Part shown: positions 57,627-64,000 of the stretch, piece by piece
Layout of the letters: each line of letters begins with the position of its first letter
Numbering within the stretch: the first letter of the stretch is position 1
Notes under the pieces: model-generated
Told to the model about the DNA's origin: nothing
What the model saw: the letters and a program-made list of their open reading frames with translations, nothing else
The model's database searches: none
Assembly (NCBI GenBank): GCA_030063045.1
Contig: JAQSEB010000063.1
Location: 496,001-560,000 of the forward strand
DNA: 64,000 nucleotides
Origin: Pratylenchus scribneri
Taxonomy: Eukaryota > Nematoda > Chromadorea > Rhabditida > Pratylenchidae
Direction: 5' to 3'
Program-made: the position numbers and the translations under genes

Positions 57627-57700
57627 TTGGCGATGACATTTTTGCGGAATATAATCGAAATTCCATGCCCAAAGTGGGGCTGATATTTCGCACATTTTAA
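57608..57700 (+). pseudogene. Exon-like relic, second AMAAYVGDDIFAE copy
   Basis: After TTTAAAG, 30 codons read VAMAAYVGDDIFAEYNRNSM and on to a stop at 57698-57700. It overlaps the inner edge of the inverted duplication, and the other copy (63193) is cut just after AMAA. Unknown family; see 54638. Confidence 0.4.
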
Positions 57701-57702
57701 CG

Positions 57703-59866
57703 TTGAAAGAAGGTCATTCCAAGGGCACAGCTTGCGTTACAGTGAATGATGAGGGTGAGAGGCAAAATTAGAATATTAAATAGAAAATTCTTTTCTTAAT
57801 GTTTTACAGCAATAAATTTTAAAAAATTTTGGGTTGGAGAATGGAGATAGAGCCATCTTGATTATCGCCAACTTTTAAAAAATAAATTATTATAATTATA
57901 TTATTTTAATATCTTTTTTAAAAATAATTTATAAAATTTTTTTATTCCTAATTTATATTACCTGATCTGAGACGATATTATCCGTGCTTTCTGATGACAG
58001 TCACGCCAAAACGATAATTTTTCAATAATTCTGTGCGTTGGAAATGAATCCGAGCTCGGATTTTTAACTGAACCAAAAACTGAAATTGATAAACCATAAA
58101 AAGTTGCCCCTATAATGTGCAAGTATCAAAACCTAAAAATCCCTGGAAATCCAGATATGATTTTTTTGTGCAAATGTCGAAAGCATCTTTATATATATAA
58201 ATGAAAAATCTTCAATATTCTTGGTAATTTTATAACAGAATTCGACAAATAATAAAAGCAATATGGAAAGATCTAAGCAATTATGATATTTATAAAATAG
58301 TTTTATTTTTAATTTAATATTTTTATTTTTATAATTTTTTAATGACATCCTGTTTGCCAAATCTTTTTTTAATCTTTGCAAAATTTTTTGGATTTATTTA
58401 ATTTCCTTAGTCAAATAATTTTATGGGTTATAAAAATATTTAAAAAAAATTTAAAATCTATAAAAATTTAAGCATCAAATAAAAATTTTTTAAATTAATT
58501 TTCATTTCCTTTAATCAAGGCTTTATTTTTACCTAAAGGAAAAATTTGATAATTAAATGTAAATTTTATCTTGTTCAAACATAAATTACAATTTATAATA
58601 ATTTAATAATAATTTTAAACTTATTTAAAAATAATAATTATTTATGTAAAATTTACAAATCATTAAAAATTAATCCATTTTATTTTAAAGTAACATCTTT
58701 TTACAATATTAATAAAAATTAAAATTTTTAATAAAATTGATGAAAAATTTGCAAACAATAAAAGAATGCCTTGTTGAATTTTATTAATAAGTAGATATTT
58801 TTTCTTTTTATAAAAAATCAGAGCAAATCACCAATTTCAAAAAAAAATAAATTAGAAATTTAATTGCATTATTTTTGAGAATCGAAAAAGAATTAGGTTA
58901 ATTTGTGAGTTATTTTCTCCACCCCAATTTTATTTTAACTAAATTGGCTTGGTTGCACAACAAAATTAGCACAAACCATTTTTCAGTCAACTCCAGCAAA
59001 AAAATTATCAGCAAAAAATTATAATTAATTTTTTTTTATTTTTATTATTTAAAATATTTGGTTGTCCCCTGCGATTAAATTATTTGAATATAAGTATGAA
59101 AATGAAGTTTATTTAAAATTAATATGAAATTTTTTATGGGTATAAAGAATCTTAATTTTTTATAGAATCTATTTTAATTTGATTGTCCTCTGCAGAAATT
59201 TTCTATCATTGATAAATTGCTATTGATTAAACAAGAATTCCCAAATAGCCTCACAATTGGAACTTATATTTAAAAGAAATAACAAAATAAAATGCAAATT
59301 GAACTATTTTTGCCATTGATGCAAAATGCAATTGAGGCTGACTGAAGATAATGCTGATTGCACAATGCCCAAAGACTAATTATAAAAATTTTTCTTTTTA
59401 TTTATTTTTTATTTAAAATAATGCACTTTGAATTAGTTAATTTATTTTAATATTAAATGTGTAAATGACGCATTTTATTATTAAATAATTTTAAAATTTT
59501 ATGGGAAATAAAAAAAAATTAAATATTTGTAAAAAAATTTTTTTTAATTTCAAATTTTATTGCAGAAATTTCCTCGCATTAAGATAAATTCTTAGCTGCT
59601 CACAAAACTTTTATGCCCAAATATTATCAAAATTGGGATTTATATTTTCCCTATTCAACTCTGAGACATGTGTATTGCGTATGTGTAGTGTATTTGAAAG
59701 ATTATTCAAATTTGACTTGACCTTTATATCCCTTGACATTTCATATTTATCCTTCCTTATATAAGAATTCCATTTCTCCATATTTATTTCAGTCTTAGAC
59801 TTTGTCCCAATTATTCATTCTTATTATATTATTTATATTGATATAAAACTATTAATTATATTCGCA
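57703..59866. other. Noncoding stretch
   Basis: No supported gene. A CTTATATAAGAATTCC TATA-like motif near 59758 and a TTTCAGTC acceptor-like site near 59798 lie just upstream of element B, so a promoter may have been there. Confidence 0.35.
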
Positions 59867-61154
59867 CGCGGCTATTCAAAATGAAGAATGTTCAAAATGA
59901 AGAATCCCCTAAAAACGTTCAAAATCAAGAATCCTATATAAATGCTCAAAATGAAGAATGCTCAAAATCTAGAAAGTTCAAAATGAAGAATCCCCTAAAA
60001 ACGTTCAAAATAAAGAATCCTATATAAATGCTCAAAATCTAGAAAGTTCAAAATGAAGAATCCCCTAAAAACGTTCAAAATCAAGAATCCTATATAAATG
60101 CTCAAAATGAAGAATGCTCAAAATCTAGAAAGTTCAAAATGAAGAATCCCCTAAAAACGTTCAAAATAAAGAATCCTATATAAATGCTCAAAATCTAGAA
60201 AGTTCAAAATGAAGAATCCCTTAAAAATGTTCAAAATCAAGAATCCTATATAAATGCTCAAAATGAAGAATACCTTAAAATGGTCAAAATGAAGAATTTT
60301 TAAAATTATAATTAAAAAAGCTTAGAAAGTGTCTTCTGGGGTAATTTTTGACGCCGATCACGAATTTAGCATCCATTTTACTATATCTATCAATCCAAGC
60401 AAATAATTGTGCCATTCGTGAATTATTATGTGGCATCGATTAATTACGTGATTCCAATGGGGAATTAGGGGATGGAATCGACGGAAAACTAAATGCACTG
60501 ATGGTAAACCAATTGTTATCGACGAAAAATCAAATGCCATCGACGAAAAACCACGTGCGATGAGGTTGTGGGAAGCCAATTCTCAATGCTGGCACGGCTT
60601 TCCTTATGGTTGCATGACTTTTTTTAATGATGGCATACCTCTTCCTTTACAATGACACACCTTTTATTGCCATTTTTACGTCGTATATTTGTGGTGACAT
60701 GCCGAATTTGAGTGGTGGCGTATTGAATTTACATGGTGGCGCGTTAATATTCAATTATTGCATGCCGATTTTGGACAGTGGCCAACCTTATCTATTGGCG
60801 CCTTTTTTCGTCAATGGCATTTGTTTGTCAAGCGATGGCAAATTTGGGCACAATTCGTTGACGATGGCATTGCCTTCCTTTGCCTAGATCATTCTAACAA
60901 AATAATTATTCTTTTTGCCACATTAATTTTTTAATGAGCATATAATAATTTAATTTGGACAAATTCCGATGCAGCTTGTCGAAATGCATCGAATGATACC
61001 TCGTTTGACTATTTTTTAATGCTCCATTTTAAAAATTTGTAGCTGATTCTTCGTTTTGAACATTCTTGATATTGATCATTTATAATGGATTCTTTATTTT
61101 GAATGCTTTTAGCTGATTCTTTATTTTGATCATTCTTCATTTTGACTATGCGCC
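59867..61154 (-). mobile_element. Element B: TTCAAAAT-array element, 1.29 kb
   Basis: The left end CGCGGCTATTCAAAATGAAG equals the inverted right end of element A (CGCGGCTATTCAAAATC). The right end, read inward, is GGCGCATAGTCAAAATGAAG, like element A's left end. ATTCGCA lies outside both ends (59860-59866 and 61155-61161), a probable 7-8 bp target duplication. The left array (59867-60300) repeats GTTCAAAATGAAGAATCCCC, TAAAAACGTTCAAAATCAAG and GCTCAAAATCTAGAAAGTTC several times, a clear expansion. The interior (60345-60890) is homologous to element A in reverse orientation (CATCGCTTGACAAACAAATG, CAAAATCGGCATGCA). No transposase frame. Confidence 0.82.
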
Positions 61155-61169
61155 ATTCGCAATTCGCAT

Positions 61170-62725
61170 TCGGACATTACAACATGCTTAAACAAGTTTT
61201 TGTAAATAGCCACAGCATAAACAAAATACAAAAGTAACTACATTGTTTAACTTATTTTTACTGTCCGAACAAAACATCTATTAACGTATTTAATTTTAAT
61301 AATTTTATTATTAAATTATAAAAAAATCTACATTCCTTTATTTATGTTATTTGAATTTAATTTTTTAATTTTTCATATTATTATTTTTCAATGAAAGAAT
61401 GTTTAAATCCTATTTTATAAACTTGACAAATTATTTTTTTATTTAGTTTTCTTATTAAGGAAATTTTATGAGTTATAAAAATATATATAAAAATTTTAGT
61501 AGAATTACCCTTAATTTATTAAAGATAAATTCCATCAAAAATATTAGTGAAAAAATTTGATAAAAAAATTTAAATTTTTAGTTAAATTGTTATTAAATTT
61601 TATTAATGGATCATAAAATCCAAAAAATAAAAATTGTCTAAAATCGAGGATAAATATTGTCACATTTTGGTCCTGTGACCAAAGAAACCATATAAATTCT
61701 TTTTTGGATGGTTTTCAAAAAGATATGTTATTCTGCTGCGAAGGTAAAATTTACATAAAATTATAAAATTTTATCATAAATTTTTTCTTTATTTTGTAAT
61801 TTATCTTTAATAATTGATAATCAATTCAATTGAAAATTTTATAGATTGATTTTTAAAAATAATAATATTTTTATAATCCATAAAATTTTTTTAATAAAAA
61901 GTAAATAAATACAAAAAATTTCTAATTACTATTTTAAAAGGAACAACAAACAAAACATACAAATTAATAAATGAATATGAAAAATTTTTATTAAATTAAA
62001 AATTATTATAAATATCCAAAATAAATCCCCGCCTAGGTCCATATCAATATATGAATAATCTTCTATAATTGATTTGATTCAAAATAGGATATTTTCCATA
62101 ATGAGTAAGTAAATAAATAAAAATAATTTTGCAAAGATTAAAAAATCCTGAGCCTCGGCATCACCGATAAAATTTAAATATAAGTATAAAATTAAATAAA
62201 TGCTAATAATAACAATAGAGTAAAATGAAGTACAGGTATCGAGCACTTTTTCCCAAACATGATGAGATAAAATGCACTTGAATTCCTTTTTTGAGCTTAG
62301 CAATTAAAATTTAATTTTAATTATCAATTTCTTTTATTTATGCATGAAATTTTCAAAGAATTTTAAATTTTTTAAATATTTTTTAAAAACCATAAATTTT
62401 TCTTAATAAAGAAATTAAATAAATTTAAATTATTTCGAATGATCATAAAATTTTGTCCCACAACGATAAATCATTAAATAATTATAAAATAATATAATAA
62501 ATAAATAAATAAAAGAAATTGAAAAAATTTTATGTTTAAAAAAATTTTAAAAAATGTTACAAAAGATTTACAATTAAAAATGAATTAAAATTTTCTTTAA
62601 AAAATATTTTTACTTCTCGTAATTTTTATAGTTATAAAAATAACAGAAGCAAAATTTTTGTATTAAATTGGAAAATGAAATCAAAATCAAAATTATAAAT
62701 CACTTTAAATAATTTTTCCACTTTT
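61170..62725. other. Noncoding stretch
   Basis: AT-rich with a copy of the dispersed TTTTATGAGTTATAAAAA repeat near 61465. The minus frame at 62079-62303 is low-complexity and unsupported. Confidence 0.35.
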
Positions 62726-62727
62726 GG

Positions 62728-62865
62728 TTAACATTTTGCACAAATTTCGACGACTTCTCGCTTTTTTTTCGGGAAATTTTGACCGATATTTCTGCAAAAC
62801 TTTTCAGCATAAAACAACGATTCAAAACCTCCTATATCAAGAATTTCATTATCTTTCCTTATGTC
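62728..62865 (-). pseudogene. Partial third member of the secreted-protein family (exon 2)
   Basis: From a CTCAAG acceptor, 45 codons read GGFESLFYAEKFCRNIGQNF and then EVVEICAKC to a TAA at 62728-62730. This lines up with DFDALFYAGKFCQNIKENF...VCSYC of the 51.2 kb gene. The frame stops right after the C-x2-C pair, earlier than in the other two. No first exon with a signal peptide was found upstream (63-64 kb), where the inverted duplication now sits. Likely a truncated copy, possibly cut by that rearrangement, though a distal first exon beyond the window is possible. Confidence 0.55.
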
Positions 62866-63192
62866 CTTGAGAAGTTAAAAAAATTTTATGTGAAATAATG
62901 AATAATAAAAGCTAGCAAATTGGAAACCATTTTTTAGATTTTTCAATTATTAAATGCTTTTGAATGATTAATATAATTTAATAAAAGAAGGGAAATAAAA
63001 TTAAAAAAAATAAGATTTTTAGCAATTTTAGGATGTGCTGGGTCATCTCAACAATTCCGCGAGGGCGAATCCACAATTCTGCAATTATAAATTTTGGAAA
63101 TATTAAGATTATTAATAGCTCATTCGAAAGAGCATTGTGAGTTAATTCGATCTAGAGATGGGTTAAATTGCGCCGAGTTATTATCTGATGAT

Positions 63193-63845
63193 TACAAGCG
63201 GCCATTGCAACCTTTAAATTGGAAGGAATAAATTAAAATAAATTAATTTTAAAAAATAAATCGAAATTTTGCTTAAATTTTAATTTTTTTTTGAAAAATT
63301 AGATTAAAAAATATAAAATTATTTTATGGTAACATTAAAAACAATAGCCGAATTTTTGGAAGCATATAACATTGAGAATTTTGGCTAATTTGTCAGTGAA
63401 AATGAAATTGTATTAAAAAATAATCAAATTGTAGAATAAACGATATAAAAGGATTATAGGAAGACAACAATGCTTACTTAGATAAAGCGGATCAAAAAAT
63501 GAAACTCATCAAATTTTATAAGCAGATTGAAAATATAAAATTTTCAAGATTTTTGAAAATTAAAAAATGAGGACAGTATAATCGTCAAAATATTGAAAAA
63601 ATTAAAAAAAAATAAAATTAGCTTTTTTCATATATTTTATTATTTTGTCAACTCTTCGATGTTGGAATTGACTCTACAGGAAATTTTTCTTTTAATATTT
63701 TTAGTTAATTTTTTAAATCATTTTCTTTCGTATGCCTTCTTCCTGTTTTTTTCCAATGCAAAAAAATTTATTTTATTTTATTCTTTTTGAATGGCAAATT
63801 TTTTATGGGTTTTAAAAATTGCATCATTAAAAATTCAAAAAAATA
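63193..63845 (-). repeat. Inverted duplication, right copy
   Basis: Reverse complement of 56976-57626 with high identity over about 650 bases. It ends abruptly at CAAGCGGCCATTGCAACC (63195). Confidence 0.9.
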
Positions 63846-64000
63846 TCCACGACATTGACTTAAAAAAAAGAAGGAAAAACTAAATAATACCGTCGGTAGA
63901 GTTGATTTATGAAAATATATTTTGCATCTCATAAGATATTATAAAAGTGTTGGAAATTTATTCTTCTAAATTTTTGAATGTTTATAATTATTTTTTCTCA

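Overview
The window is very AT-rich eukaryotic DNA. Genes are split by many small introns, with the occasional intron of several kb. The gene content (a LIN-2/CASK orthologue, a nematode-type seven-transmembrane chemoreceptor, a 14-3-3 protein, short signal-peptide proteins) points to a nematode. The extreme AT bias and the dense small repeats would suit a clade IV lineage, but the species cannot be fixed from the sequence. All gene models below were built by hand from reading frames, splice signals and remembered family sequences; no search was run.

Layout. 1-6.5 kb holds a large foldback element, eroded repeats and a broken second copy of the 3' end of lin-2. 6.6-24.7 kb (minus) is one 25-exon gene encoding a CASK/LIN-2 scaffold of about 1255 residues (pseudokinase, L27, PDZ, SH3, pseudo-guanylate kinase). 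Every exon junction keeps phase. Its 6.95 kb intron 10 contains two candidate coding segments on the same strand. 24.7-35.9 kb is noncoding as far as I can see, with purine-skewed islands, a tandem duplication and a 642 bp foldback element with an exact 8 bp target duplication. 35.95-41.3 kb (plus) is a five-exon chemoreceptor gene; its introns carry an hAT-like element with a 42 bp satellite core, a smaller inverted-repeat element and a 1.35 kb element with a GC-rich core. 42.7-43.7 kb (minus) is a five-exon, divergent 14-3-3 gene.

45.7-52.4 kb: a small basic-protein gene is split by a 678 bp inverted-repeat element flanked by an exact 9 bp duplication. Next to its start codon lies a 1.05 kb element with TTCAAAATCTATA arrays at both ends. 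Two divergently placed genes follow, encoding short secreted proteins of one family (48.2-49.0 kb minus, 51.2-52.4 kb plus). A further exon of the same family lies at 62.7 kb. 52.4-64 kb is mostly noncoding. It holds a ~650 bp inverted duplication (57.0 and 63.2 kb), a second TTCAAAAT-array element (59.9-61.2 kb) and exon-like remnants.

I recognised no tRNA, rRNA or CRISPR features. The most distinctive things are the high share of AAG 3' splice sites, the secreted-protein family, the foldback/array elements and the insertion into an exon.
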